64,000 nucleotides of DNA, from assembly GCF_005862305.2 (NCBI RefSeq), contig NZ_CP054021.1, positions 1,116,001 to 1,180,000 of the forward strand, read 5' to 3'. The DNA is from Rhizobium indicum. Lineage in GTDB: Bacteria; Pseudomonadota; Alphaproteobacteria; Rhizobiales; Rhizobiaceae. The notes beneath the pieces were generated by a model. It saw only the letters and a list, made by a program, of their open reading frames with translations. It ran no database searches and was not told the origin of the DNA. Shown here in pieces: positions 8,469 through 16,837 of this stretch (position 1 is the stretch's first letter; each line of letters opens with the position of its first letter). Both the position numbers and the translations under genes were made by a program.

Positions 8469-10319
8469 ATGGGCAAGACGATACGGTTGACGATGGCACA
8501 AGCCGTCGCGCATTTCCTGAAAGTACAGATGACGATCGTCGACGGCAAGAAAGTGCCGATCTTCGGTGGCGTCTGGGCGATCTTCGGTCACGGCAACGTC
8601 GCCGGCATCGGCGAGGCGCTCTATCAGGTGCGCGGCGAATTGACGACCTATCGCGCCCACAACGAACAGGGCATGGCGCATGCCGCGATCGCCTATGCCA
8701 AAGCGAATTTCCGCACGCGCTTCATGGCCTGCACGAGCTCGATCGGTCCGGGCGCGCTGAACATGGTGACGGCCGCCGGCGTGGCGCATGTCAATCGTAT
8801 TCCCGTTCTCTTCCTGCCGGGCGACGTCTTCGCCAACCGTGCGCCGGATCCGGTGCTGCAGCAGATCGAGGATTTCGGCGACGGCACGGTTTCGGCCAAT
8901 GATGCCTTCCGTTCGGTTTCGCGCTATTTCGACCGCATCACCCGGCCCGAGCAGATCATCTCGGCGCTGAAGCGCGCCATGCAGGTCCTGACCGATCCGC
9001 TCGATTGCGGCCCGGTGACACTGTCGCTCTGCCAGGACGTTCAGGCAGAAGCCTATGATTATCCGGAAAGCCTGTTCGATGAAAAAGTCTGGACGACCCG
9101 CCGGCCGCAGCCGGATGCGGACGAGCTGGCGAATGCCATCGCGCTGATCAAGGCGTCGCAGAAGCCGGTGATCGTTGCCGGCGGCGGCGTGCTTTATTCG
9201 CAGGCGACGAAGGAGCTTGCCGCCTTTGCCGAGGCCCACGGCATTCCGGTCGTCGTCAGCCAGGCGGGCAAATCGTCGATCAACGAGAACCATCCGCTGG
9301 CGCTTGGTTCGGTCGGCGTCACCGGCACCTCGGCGGCGAATGCAATCGCCGAAGAGACGGACCTCGTCATCGCCGTCGGCACGCGCTGCCAGGATTTCAC
9401 CACGGGCTCCTGGGCGCTGTTCAAGAACGACAGCCTCAAGATGATCGGCCTCAATATCGCCGCCTATGACGCGGTGAAGCACGACAGTCATCCGCTGGTG
9501 GCCGATGCGCGCGAAGGGCTGAAGGCGCTTTCGGCCGGGCTTTCCGCCTGGAAGGCGCCGGCAGCGCTTGCAGAAAAGGCATCTTTAGAGAAAAAAATCT
9601 GGCTGGAGGCCGCCGCCAAGGCGATGGCAACCACCAATGCCGCCCTGCCCTCCGATGCGCAGGTGATCGGCGCGGTGGCGCGCACGATCGGCGGCGAGAA
9701 TACGACGGTTCTTTGTGCTGCAGGCGGCCTTCCGGGCGAATTGCACAAGCTCTGGCCGGCGACGGCGCCGGGCAGCTATCACATGGAATACGGTTTTTCC
9801 TGCATGGGCTACGAAATCGCCGGCGGGCTCGGTGCCAAGATGGCGCGTCCCGAACGGGATGTCGTCGTCATGGTCGGCGACGGTTCCTACATGATGATGA
9901 ATTCCGAGCTCGCCACCTCGGTCATGCTCGGCCTCAAGCTCAACATCGTCGTGCTCGACAATCGCGGTTACGGCTGCATCAACCGATTGCAGATGGGAAC
10001 CGGCGGCGCCAACTTCAACAATCTGCTGAAGGACTCCTATCACGAGGTGATGCCGGAGATCGATTTCCGCGCGCATGCCGAAAGCATGGGCGCCATCGCC
10101 GTCAAGGTCGCCTCGATCGTGGAGCTGGAGCAGGCGCTCGCCGCCTCCAAGAAGAACGACCGCACCTCGGTCTTCGTCATCGACACCGATCCGCTGATCA
10201 CCACGGAGGCCGGCGGCCACTGGTGGGATGTCGCGGTGCCTGAGGTCAGCCCGCGCGAAGAGGTCAACGAAGCGCGCAAGGGCTACGTCGAAGCACGCGC
10301 CGCCCAGCGCATCGGTTAA
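8469..10319 (+). CDS. iolD: 3D-(3,5/4)-trihydroxycyclohexane-1,2-dione acylhydrolase
   Basis: 616 residues, thiamine-diphosphate enzyme of the acetolactate synthase superfamily. The cofactor-activating Glu is in YRAHNEQGMAHA (about residue 66), and the ThDP/Mg motif GDGSYMMMNSELATS with NRGYG follows near 471-505. It opens the ring of the diketo intermediate to 5-deoxyglucuronate. GGAGGA five bases before ATG 8469 fixes the start; an upstream in-frame extension reads through the repeat arm and is rejected. It lies between two repeat-bearing gaps of the operon. Confidence 0.94.
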   Translation: MGKTIRLTMAQAVAHFLKVQMTIVDGKKVPIFGGVWAIFGHGNVAGIGEALYQVRGELTTYRAHNEQGMAHAAIAYAKANFRTRFMACTSSIGPGALNMVTAAGVAHVNRIPVLFLPGDVFANRAPDPVLQQIEDFGDGTVSANDAFRSVSRYFDRITRPEQIISALKRAMQVLTDPLDCGPVTLSLCQDVQAEAYDYPESLFDEKVWTTRRPQPDADELANAIALIKASQKPVIVAGGGVLYSQATKELAAFAEAHGIPVVVSQAGKSSINENHPLALGSVGVTGTSAANAIAEETDLVIAVGTRCQDFTTGSWALFKNDSLKMIGLNIAAYDAVKHDSHPLVADAREGLKALSAGLSAWKAPAALAEKASLEKKIWLEAAAKAMATTNAALPSDAQVIGAVARTIGGENTTVLCAAGGLPGELHKLWPATAPGSYHMEYGFSCMGYEIAGGLGAKMARPERDVVVMVGDGSYMMMNSELATSVMLGLKLNIVVLDNRGYGCINRLQMGTGGANFNNLLKDSYHEVMPEIDFRAHAESMGAIAVKVASIVELEQALAASKKNDRTSVFVIDTDPLITTEAGGHWWDVAVPEVSPREEVNEARKGYVEARAAQRIG

Positions 10320-10323
10320 TCTA

Positions 10324-10371
10324 CTGCATAATTCCTTAAATCGGGATCGATTTAAGGACAAAATTATGCAG
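10324..10371. repeat. palindromic repeat (CTGCATAATT...AATTATGCAG)
   Basis: A 48-base imperfect palindrome: CTGCATAATT and CCTTAAATCG on the left pair with CGATTTAAGG and AATTATGCAG on the right, with ACAA unpaired. It starts 5 bases after the iolD stop and is followed 12 bases later by a different palindrome. Confidence 0.75.
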
Positions 10372-10383
10372 CAATTCGAAGTG

Positions 10384-10427
10384 CTACAGCGTCCTTTGCG
10401 CGTCTGAAAAGACGCGCGGCGCTGTAG
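10384..10427. repeat. 44-base palindromic repeat, copy 1
   Basis: An outer 8-bp arm (CTACAGCG/CGCTGTAG) and an inner 8-bp arm (GCGCGTCT/AGACGCGC) with a GAAA tetraloop are separated by an asymmetric internal loop. The central 38 bases (10387-10424) recur identically at 55994-56031, and the outer arm differs there only by paired, compensating changes. Confidence 0.85.
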
Positions 10428-10487
10428 TGCTACCATTTCTCGGAAGAGCGCCCCGGCTCTTCCGCAATGCTTTTAAGGAGAATGTTG

Positions 10488-11408
10488 ATGAAGGCCAAAC
10501 TCGGCATGTCGCCCATCGCCTGGTGGAACGACGATCTTCCTGAGCTCAGCGACGATGTGTCCCTCGAGGAATGCCTGCGGCAATCGCGCAGCGCCGGTTT
10601 CACCGGCATGGAGCAAGGCCGCCGTTTCCCTAGCAATCCGGAAGAGATGCTCCCGATCCTGCGCACCGCCGACGTGACGCTGTGCGGTGGCTGGTTCTCC
10701 GGCACGCTGGTCAATGAGGAGCTTGCCGCCAACAAGGACCGCATCGCGCCGATGATCGCGCTGTTCAAGGCGGTCAATGCACCTTGCATCGTTTATGGCG
10801 AAGTCGGTCGCTCCATCCAGGGCGACCGCTCCAAGCCGCTCGCGACCAAGCCGCGCCTCTCAGATGACGAGATGAAGGCCTATGCGCGTCGCGTCACGGA
10901 ATTCGGGGAATGGTGCGCCGAGCAGGGCATGCCGCTTTCCTATCACCACCACATGGCGGCCGTGGTCGAAACCGAGCCGGAACTCGACGCCTTCATGCGC
11001 CATTCGGGCGAAGGCATCCCGCTGCTGCTCGATGCCGGCCATCTCGCCTTTGCCGGCGGCGACGTGCTGCGCGCCATCGGCAACCACCACGCCCGTATCA
11101 ACCATGTTCACGTCAAGGACATCCGCAAACCTGTGGTGGATGGGCTGGATCGCAGCCGGCAGTCCTTCCTCGATGCGGTGGCGCTTGGCGCCTTCACGGT
11201 GCCTGGCGACGGCTCGCTCGATTTCGCCGCCATCGTCCAGCGGCTGGCCGATCACGGCTATGAAGGCTGGTTCGTCGTCGAGGCCGAACAGGATCCGCGA
11301 AAGGCCCCGCCGCAGAAAATGGCCGAGATCGGTCACGCCGAGTTGATGCGCGTCATGACGGCTGCGGGCTATACCGTGGAAACGGAAGGCTTCCCCAAGG
11401 GATCGTAA
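10488..11408 (+). CDS. iolE: inosose (2-keto-myo-inositol) dehydratase
   Basis: 306 residues, a xylose-isomerase-like TIM barrel. Metal-site segments include LLDAGHLAFAGGD, NHVHVKDIR and the C-terminal FVVEAEQDP. It dehydrates 2-keto-myo-inositol to the diketone used by IolD. Start choice: AAGGAG at 10475-10480 lies seven bases before ATG 10488; two earlier in-frame ATGs (10467 and 10482) are upstream of or too close to this site. It is preceded by two palindromic repeats and followed by a third kind of repeat before iolB. Confidence 0.93.
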   Translation: MKAKLGMSPIAWWNDDLPELSDDVSLEECLRQSRSAGFTGMEQGRRFPSNPEEMLPILRTADVTLCGGWFSGTLVNEELAANKDRIAPMIALFKAVNAPCIVYGEVGRSIQGDRSKPLATKPRLSDDEMKAYARRVTEFGEWCAEQGMPLSYHHHMAAVVETEPELDAFMRHSGEGIPLLLDAGHLAFAGGDVLRAIGNHHARINHVHVKDIRKPVVDGLDRSRQSFLDAVALGAFTVPGDGSLDFAAIVQRLADHGYEGWFVVEAEQDPRKAPPQKMAEIGHAELMRVMTAAGYTVETEGFPKGS

Positions 11409-11471
11409 AAACTGTTTGTCCGGAGATTCTTTCCACAAGGAGTTCGTCTTTCCGGACTGCTGGAGCAAGAA

Positions 11472-11623
11472 CCCCCTCATCCGCCCTACGGGCACCTTTG
11501 CCTGGGTTAAGCCACCGGTCTCAACCCGTCCTTCGGACCCCCGGTGGGGAGAAGGGGAATGGAAGCGGCGCAGCATGTCCCTTCTCCCCTCGGGGAGAAG
11601 GTGGCGGCAGCCGGATGAGGGGG
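11472..11623. repeat. inverted-repeat element between iolE and iolB
   Basis: Exact 12-base terminal arms CCCCCTCATCCG (11472-11483) and CGGATGAGGGGG (11612-11623) enclose further hairpins such as CTTCTCCCC-TCGG-GGAGAAG near 11581. It is unlike the elements in the other iol gaps but of the same general intergenic type. Confidence 0.75.
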
Positions 11624-11655
11624 CCGCACCCGCCAACTTACGAGGAAAAACACCA

Positions 11656-12453
11656 ATGCCAAATCTCAAGGTGAAACCATCAGGCACGCATGGCCGCGTC
11701 ACGCATGTCACCCCGGAAAATGCCGGCTGGACCTATGTCGGCTTCGATCTGCATCGGATGAAGCCGGGCGAAACCGTCTCGGGAGAGACGGGCGATCGCG
11801 AAGTCTGCCTCGTCTGGGTGACCGGCAAGGGCAAAGCGTCTGCCGGCACCAAGGATTTCGGCACGCTCGGCGGCCGGATGAGCCCGTTCGAAGGCGCCCC
11901 GCATGCGCTCTACATCCCGATGGAATCGACGTGGTCGGTGACGGCGGAGACCGATCTGGAGCTCGCCGTCTGCTCCGCACCCGGCGGCGGCACCTATCAG
12001 GCAAAGGCCATCCCGCCCGGCACGCACCCGCAGGTGACGCGCGGCAAGGGCACGAATGTGCGCTATGTCAACAATATCATGCCGGAGGACGATAGCTCGG
12101 CGCATTCGCTGCTGGTCGTCGAGGTGATCACGCCGGGCGGCCATACCTCCTCTTACCCGCCGCACAAGCACGATCAGGACGATCTGCCGAACGAGAGCTT
12201 CCTGGAAGAGACCTATTATCATCGTCTCAACCCGCCGCAGGGCTTCGCTTTCCAGCGCGTCTACACCGACGATCGCTCGCTCGACGAAGCGATGGCGCTC
12301 GAGGACGGCGACGTGACGCTGGTGCCGAAAGGCTATCACCCCTGCGCCGCCTGCCATGGTTACGATCTCTATTACCTCAACGTCATGGCCGGACCGCAGC
12401 GGATCTGGAAATTCCACAATGCTGCCGAGCACGAGTGGCTGCTGAAAGCGTAA
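11656..12453 (+). CDS. iolB: 5-deoxy-glucuronate isomerase
   Basis: 265 residues, bicupin fold. The metal-binding motif TSSYPPHKHDQDD with the downstream ESFLEETYYHR and the late PKGYHPCAACHGYDLYYLN are the hallmarks of IolB. It isomerises 5-deoxyglucuronate to 2-keto-5-deoxygluconate, the IolC substrate. Start at ATG 11656 after GAGGAAAAA; the longer in-frame extension translates repeat DNA and is rejected. It is the last gene of the operon. The first dehydrogenase (idhA) and the last steps (iolJ/iolA) are not in this window. Confidence 0.94.
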   Translation: MPNLKVKPSGTHGRVTHVTPENAGWTYVGFDLHRMKPGETVSGETGDREVCLVWVTGKGKASAGTKDFGTLGGRMSPFEGAPHALYIPMESTWSVTAETDLELAVCSAPGGGTYQAKAIPPGTHPQVTRGKGTNVRYVNNIMPEDDSSAHSLLVVEVITPGGHTSSYPPHKHDQDDLPNESFLEETYYHRLNPPQGFAFQRVYTDDRSLDEAMALEDGDVTLVPKGYHPCAACHGYDLYYLNVMAGPQRIWKFHNAAEHEWLLKA

Positions 12454-12542
12454 GCGTCGCGTTCGATCGCTAAATAATCTGACAGCGCGGAACCGCCGCT
12501 GATGGTTCACTGCCTCCATCCAAACACGGATGGAGGATCACC

Positions 12543-12770
12543 ATGCACAGCTCGAATTTCACGATACCGGCCAGAAATATTCGCTCTTCGCGTCTTACGC
12601 GGCCCGGCCTCTTCCTTGCCGCCATCACGGCGGCGCGCTGGCTGGCGGGCAAAATAAACGAACGACGCAACCTGAATGCGTTGATGGAGCTTTCCGACGA
12701 ACAGCTGAAGGATATCGGCCTTTCCAGGGGGCAGGCGGAAAGCGATGTTCACGTCTACAGCCGCTACTAA
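12543..12770 (+). CDS. small DUF1127 protein
   Basis: 75 residues. The C-terminal half ARWLAGKINERRNLNALMELSDEQLKDIGLSR matches the DUF1127 (YjiS-like) signature: a basic helix followed by L(S)DEQLKDIGL. GGAGG lies six bases upstream of the ATG. In rhizobia and Agrobacterium small DUF1127 proteins have been linked to RNA turnover and phosphate or stress physiology, but no role can be assigned to this copy. It stands between iolB and an AraC regulator. Confidence 0.8.
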   Translation: MHSSNFTIPARNIRSSRLTRPGLFLAAITAARWLAGKINERRNLNALMELSDEQLKDIGLSRGQAESDVHVYSRY

Positions 12771-12821
12771 AGTGCTGTTATAAGGACTATCGGTCCTGGC
12801 CTGTCTGATACGGAATATGCA

Positions 12822-13658
12822 ATGTCGCAGTTCTCAACGGCACCGCTTCTGAAAACGAAGATGGTCACTATTCGTGACATCGTCTGCAATGGCGAGTGCC
12901 GTCATAGGAGCGACGAGGAATGCGCCCACAGGACGAGCCTCGTCTATCCCTATCGCGGCGTCTTCATGCGGCATGTCGGCCGCAATGATACGGTGGCCGA
13001 AGCCAATCAGGTCTTGTTCTTCAATGCCGGCCAGGGATATCGAATCAGCCACCCTATCGAGGGTGGCGACGCCTGCATCGATCTGGCGATCGACGAATCC
13101 ATGCTCGAAGAGCTTACGCCGAAGGAGCAGGCACAGCCCGGCCCGCCCTTTTCCTTCCGCCGCCAGCGCCGGCGGATCGATCCACGCGCGCAGGCGCTGG
13201 TTGCGCTTCTGCGTCATGGTCTCAGCCGCAACGTCGCCGAGACGCTCGAGGCGGAGATATTGGCCCTGACGCTGGTGCGCCGCTCGCTCGGCGAGCGCAC
13301 ATCGCATGCGGCGGGTGCCAGCGCCGGCCGACAAAAACTCGTCGACCGGGCAAAGCTGGTGCTTTCCTCCGATCTCGCGCGGCGCTGGACACTTTCGGAA
13401 ATTGCCACCGAAGTGGGCGTCTCGCCCGTTTATCTCACCCAGGTCTTCCAGCAGGTCGAGGCGACGCCACTTTACCGCTACCAGCTGCGGCTGCGGCTTG
13501 CCCGCGCGCTCGATCTGCTTGGCCAATATGAGGATCTGACGGCGCTCGGTCTCGACCTCGGCTTTTCCAGCCACAGCCATTTCAGCGCTTCCTTCAAGCA
13601 GACTTTCGGACAGACTCCGGCCGAATTCCAACGCGCGGCGCAGTTGCGACACAGGTAA
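12822..13658 (+). CDS. AraC-family transcriptional regulator
   Basis: 278 residues. A cupin-like N-terminal half (YPYRGVFMRHVG, VLFFNAGQGYRISHP) precedes two HTH motifs: WTLSEIATEVGVSPVYLTQVFQ (about 190-212) and the AraC signature ALGLDLGFSSHSHFSASFKQTFGQTPAEFQ near the end. The N-terminal segment CNGECRHRSDEEC carries several Cys and His residues that could bind metal. The next gene encodes a Cys-rich metal-binding-like peptide, so control of or response to a metal is conceivable but unproven. Confidence 0.88.
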   Translation: MSQFSTAPLLKTKMVTIRDIVCNGECRHRSDEECAHRTSLVYPYRGVFMRHVGRNDTVAEANQVLFFNAGQGYRISHPIEGGDACIDLAIDESMLEELTPKEQAQPGPPFSFRRQRRRIDPRAQALVALLRHGLSRNVAETLEAEILALTLVRRSLGERTSHAAGASAGRQKLVDRAKLVLSSDLARRWTLSEIATEVGVSPVYLTQVFQQVEATPLYRYQLRLRLARALDLLGQYEDLTALGLDLGFSSHSHFSASFKQTFGQTPAEFQRAAQLRHR

Positions 13659-13759
13659 AAGCTCCCATCAATCGCTAAAGATTTCGACAGCGACGATGCG
13701 GTCTTCGATGATCTTATGAGCTTGTCCCGATCGCGGGACGATCAACAGAGGATCCTCAG

Positions 13760-13921
13760 ATGAAGAAGACCACATGCGCCGCCTGCGACTGCGAACTCGG
13801 TGCGGAGACCATCACCGTCAAGCTCGGCGGAAAGGCTGTCGAAGTCTGCTGCCAGGAATGCGCCGAGGCCTTGAATGAGGCCGAAGCTGCGACATCGGCC
13901 GCTTCGGCAGGCAAAGAATAA
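13760..13921 (+). CDS. 53-residue Cys-rich protein (TRASH/YHS-like)
   Basis: The short frame from ATG 13760 to TAA 13921 encodes 53 residues. Four Cys appear in two groups in the first half (CAACDC near residue 6 and CCQEC near 34) around KLGGKAVEV, the spacing of a treble-clef TRASH/YHS-type metal site. The tail is Ala/Glu rich. AGAGGA lies eight bases upstream and a strong terminator follows 12 bases after the stop, which supports a real monocistronic gene. A GTCCCG-ATCG-CGGGAC palindrome (13724-13739) sits just upstream and may be an operator. Probable role: metal binding or sensing; partner unknown. Confidence 0.75.
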   Translation: MKKTTCAACDCELGAETITVKLGGKAVEVCCQECAEALNEAEAATSAASAGKE

Positions 13922-13933
13922 ACAACATGAGAC

Positions 13934-13960
13934 AAGCCGCGCCGGGGTGCGCGGCTTTTG
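13934..13960 (+). terminator. terminator after the Cys-rich small gene
   Basis: A perfect 9-bp stem AAGCCGCGC/GCGCGGCTT (13934-13942 with 13949-13957) is followed by a T run. It lies between convergent genes and could serve the MATE gene as well. Confidence 0.8.
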
Positions 13961-13964
13961 CGTT

Positions 13965-15332
13965 TCAGGCGGGCAGAAGCCCGTAGCGCCAGCCGCGGCG
14001 TTTGGCGTTCTGCGACAGCACGAGGAAGGCAAGGATGAACATGCCTGCCTCGGCAAAGACCGGCACCATCCAGATCCCCTGCTCGCCGAAGACGAAGGGC
14101 AGCAGGAAGGTGAGCGGCAGGGTGAGCAGATAGGGCCGCGACAGGCCGAAGATCGCCGCGCGCGGGGCATCGCCGATCGACTGGAAATAGGACGACAGGA
14201 TCAGCATCTGCCCGAAGAGAAAATAGGCGCCGATCGTCCAGGGCAGAATTCGCCTGACCTCGGCAATGATCGCCGGATCGGCGACGAAGACGGCGCCGAG
14301 GCGGCCGGCCAGCAATTCGACGGTGATCTCCACCAGGGTGCAATAAACGAGTGCTGCGAGCATGGCGATCTGCAGGCTGCGGCCGACGCGGAGCCCGAGG
14401 CCGGCACCGTGATTGTTGCCGACGATCGTCTGCAGCGCGATGCTGAGGCCAAGCAACGGCAGATAGGTGAAAGTCATGATCCGGGTGATGATGCCATAGG
14501 CCGCAACAGTTGCGACGTAGTCTGCCACGCTCCAGAGCGAGACATTGAGCAGAATGGCGGCCGAGGCCAGCGATATGCCGATGAAGCCGAGGCTCATCGG
14601 CGCGCCGAAGGCGACGATGCCGCGCCATTCGGCAAGAGCCAACCCCGGGGACGGCCTGAGTGCCGCCGGCCGGCGCCAGCGATAGGCGAGCACGGCTGCG
14701 AGACAGACGAATTGAGATGCGATGGAGCCGGCTGCCGAACCGAGCACGCCCCAATGCATCACCGCCATGAACAGCCAGTTGGCGAGGATGTTGAGCAGTG
14801 AGGCCGACAGCGTCACCAGCGTCATGAAACCGATCTTGCCTTCGCAGCGCAATCCGTCGAGATGCAGCGACAGGAAGAAGCCGACCGGCGCACAGGTGAT
14901 CATCGCGCCCATGAACAGCCTGGCGCCATTGGCAACAGTGGTATTGCCGGCGGCACCGGCATCGATGATCTGCCGCCCCACCGTCCAGTAGACCAGATTG
15001 AGGATGAGGGTAACGGCGAACGCCAGCGCATGCGCGCCGGCAAATACCCGACGCGCGCCTTGACGATCGCCGGCGCCGAGCCGGCGGGCAAGGATGCTTG
15101 CCATGCCGTTCGAGACCAGCGATTGCAAGGCGACCAGCAGCATCAGCCCGGGGAAAATCAGGCTGACGGCAGAGAGCGCGTCCGGACCGACATAGGCGCC
15201 GAGGAAATAGGCGTCGACGACGGTGAACAGGCCGTTGACGGTGGTGACGGCGACGATCGGTGCCGCCGTCCTGATGAAGACGCCCGGCAGCCAGCCGGTG
15301 AGAAAGGCATTGCCTTGGGAAGGATCGGTCAT
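13965..15332 (-). CDS. MATE-family multidrug/Na+ antiporter
   Basis: 455 residues with about 12 hydrophobic helices in two MatE repeats; the first begins TAAPIVAVTTVNGLFTVVDAYFLG. The family exports cationic drugs or metabolites in exchange for Na+ or H+ in the inner membrane. I place the start at ATG 15332 (MTDPSQGNAF), which gives the usual MATE length; an in-frame ATG at 15380 is possible because neither has a clear ribosome site. Substrate unknown. Confidence 0.88.
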   Translation of the reverse strand: MTDPSQGNAFLTGWLPGVFIRTAAPIVAVTTVNGLFTVVDAYFLGAYVGPDALSAVSLIFPGLMLLVALQSLVSNGMASILARRLGAGDRQGARRVFAGAHALAFAVTLILNLVYWTVGRQIIDAGAAGNTTVANGARLFMGAMITCAPVGFFLSLHLDGLRCEGKIGFMTLVTLSASLLNILANWLFMAVMHWGVLGSAAGSIASQFVCLAAVLAYRWRRPAALRPSPGLALAEWRGIVAFGAPMSLGFIGISLASAAILLNVSLWSVADYVATVAAYGIITRIMTFTYLPLLGLSIALQTIVGNNHGAGLGLRVGRSLQIAMLAALVYCTLVEITVELLAGRLGAVFVADPAIIAEVRRILPWTIGAYFLFGQMLILSSYFQSIGDAPRAAIFGLSRPYLLTLPLTFLLPFVFGEQGIWMVPVFAEAGMFILAFLVLSQNAKRRGWRYGLLPA

Positions 15333-15415
15333 GGAGAATCCGTGCGATATGAGGCGGGCCCGATCCGGCTTAAAAGTCATCCGGATCCGGACGGTCTCAA
15401 AAGGACAAAAACAAT

Positions 15416-15856
15416 CTAGAGATCGAGCACCAGATGCGGCACGCCGTTCGAGGTCTTCCGCGGCGAGACGCCGTCGGCATCGATCTGCGCGTTCACGCGT
15501 TGGCGAAAGGCCGAGAAGCTCTCGAAGGTGACGACATCCACCGGCTCGTCGAAATGGATGGTGATCCTGTGCAGATCGCCGCCCGGCAGGGCCGAAAGTG
15601 CCAGAACTTCGCCGGTGAACGGCTGATTGAGATAACGGCCGCGAATATGCGCGCCGACGAAGAGCGGCGTCTTCGGGCTAGCATTGGGCTTTGCCGCAAG
15701 GGCTGCGAGCGTATTCCAATCGCGCGCGCCGTGCTGGCGGGCAATCATTTCCAGAGCCGCACTGTGGGTGAGCGGGGTGCAGCGATCGTTCATCGCCTGG
15801 CGCAGGCGCTTGGCTTGAGCCTTCAATTCGTCAATGGCAGGATAGGTCGTCGTCAT
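15416..15856 (-). CDS. glyoxalase-related domain protein
   Basis: 146 residues from ATG 15856 (MTTTYPAIDELKAQAKRLRQ). The N-terminal helix pair with HSAALEMIARQHGARDWNTLAA is the feature of the glyoxalase-related (Glyoxalase_8-type) domain seen in alphaproteobacterial small proteins. The second half (about 75-146) has a beta fold. No catalytic metal site can be pointed to, and the function is unknown. An upstream extension of 17 codons lacks a ribosome site. Confidence 0.65.
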   Translation of the reverse strand: MTTTYPAIDELKAQAKRLRQAMNDRCTPLTHSAALEMIARQHGARDWNTLAALAAKPNASPKTPLFVGAHIRGRYLNQPFTGEVLALSALPGGDLHRITIHFDEPVDVVTFESFSAFRQRVNAQIDADGVSPRKTSNGVPHLVLDL

Positions 15857-16210
15857 GGAGTGAGCCTTCGCAAGGCATGCTCTTCGACTGTGGATGGGAG
15901 CTCGCATTGCCGCCAGTCAGCATGCACAAAGGGCCGTGACCATGATCGCGAGGACTTCACCATGGATTTTCATCCGCGAGCGGCCGGTGCCTCGAACCGG
16001 CCTTTGTATGCGCGAACGCCGCCGACATGTCAAGAATGGCGCATCTGCCTTGGGAATGCGCAACTTTGGGGCAAATCTGCACGAAATCGATGCGATTTTC
16101 CCGCGGCTGTCACATAAGGATTCAATCTTAACGATGTTCTTCAGCAAATGTCAGCATTCTTCACGTAATATCCTGTCGTATTACAAGCGGAGGCTAAAAG
16201 GGCCTTTCAG
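15857..16210. other. intergenic region without a supported gene
   Basis: A 354-base gap between divergent genes. It contains a GGCCGG/CCGGCC hairpin near 15979-16000 and several short frames, including one of 51 codons from 15961, none with convincing composition. It must hold the promoters of both neighbours. Confidence 0.5.
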
Positions 16211-16543
16211 ATGCACCTCGACACAGAACACCCCAAGCCGGAACGTGCTTACAGGGAATTCAATCTCGACAGGCCCGGCAACATCATCTTCGTCGGCCAT
16301 CACCTCAGCACCGGAACGCAGGTGCGCTGCCTGATCCGCACGATCACGCTTGCCGGCGCATTGCTCGAAGTCAGCCCGAACCTGGAAATACCGAGCCATT
16401 TCTTCCTCGAAATCCTCGGCATCCATGACGAGATCGGTGCGACCGTGGTCAAACGCGAAGGCGAATTGGTGACGATCAGCTTCAACATGCTGATCAATCC
16501 GGAATTCCTGCACCACGTGTTGCGATTGAACTTCGAAACCTGA
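16211..16543 (+). CDS. small PilZ-like protein, degenerate c-di-GMP site
   Basis: 110 residues. The pattern of short beta strands with FFLEILGI and INPEFLHHVLRLNF matches the second PilZ-like protein of this window (18996), which has YYLNILGL and MDPEVLRRVVRTDF at the same places. The D/NxSxxG motif that contacts c-di-GMP reads TITLAGALLEV here, and no RxxxR motif precedes it, so binding is doubtful. It stands alone. Confidence 0.55.
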   Translation: MHLDTEHPKPERAYREFNLDRPGNIIFVGHHLSTGTQVRCLIRTITLAGALLEVSPNLEIPSHFFLEILGIHDEIGATVVKREGELVTISFNMLINPEFLHHVLRLNFET

Positions 16544-16837
16544 GGCTTTTTCCGATCCGTGAATCATCGCGGCGCGTCGCCTTTGTTTCGCCGCTCCGTC
16601 TTGCGGCGAGACGCGCGATGATCGGAACAGCCCAGAGAAATCCGCGCCATTCCGGACGATCGAGCGGATCGGCCAAGGGATCATGGCGGATCCGGCGATT
16701 GCCGATTTCGATTTCCCTAAAGAGAACAACCCAGTTGAGATCCATTGCTGCATTCTCCATCTATTTGGCTCAGGCACTTGAGCTAAGCCTTCGCGCCCTT
16801 CCGATGTAGAGGCGCTGGGGAAAGGGGGTTTTCATCC

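Noticed and set aside
8281..11623. CRISPR array or insertion-sequence remnant in the iol gaps
   Set aside because: The repeats are inverted and mosaic, not direct with spacers, and no transposase fragments are visible; they fit rhizobial intergenic palindromic elements.
15961..16116. 51-codon frame MDFHPRAAGASNRPLY...
   Set aside because: A weak ribosome site exists, but the translation overlaps a hairpin and is rich in Arg/Pro/Cys with no protein-like pattern.
16544..16837. Minus-strand frame of 88 codons between the PilZ-like and LysR genes
   Set aside because: No ribosome site, no recognisable segment, and the gap is needed for the LysR promoter.
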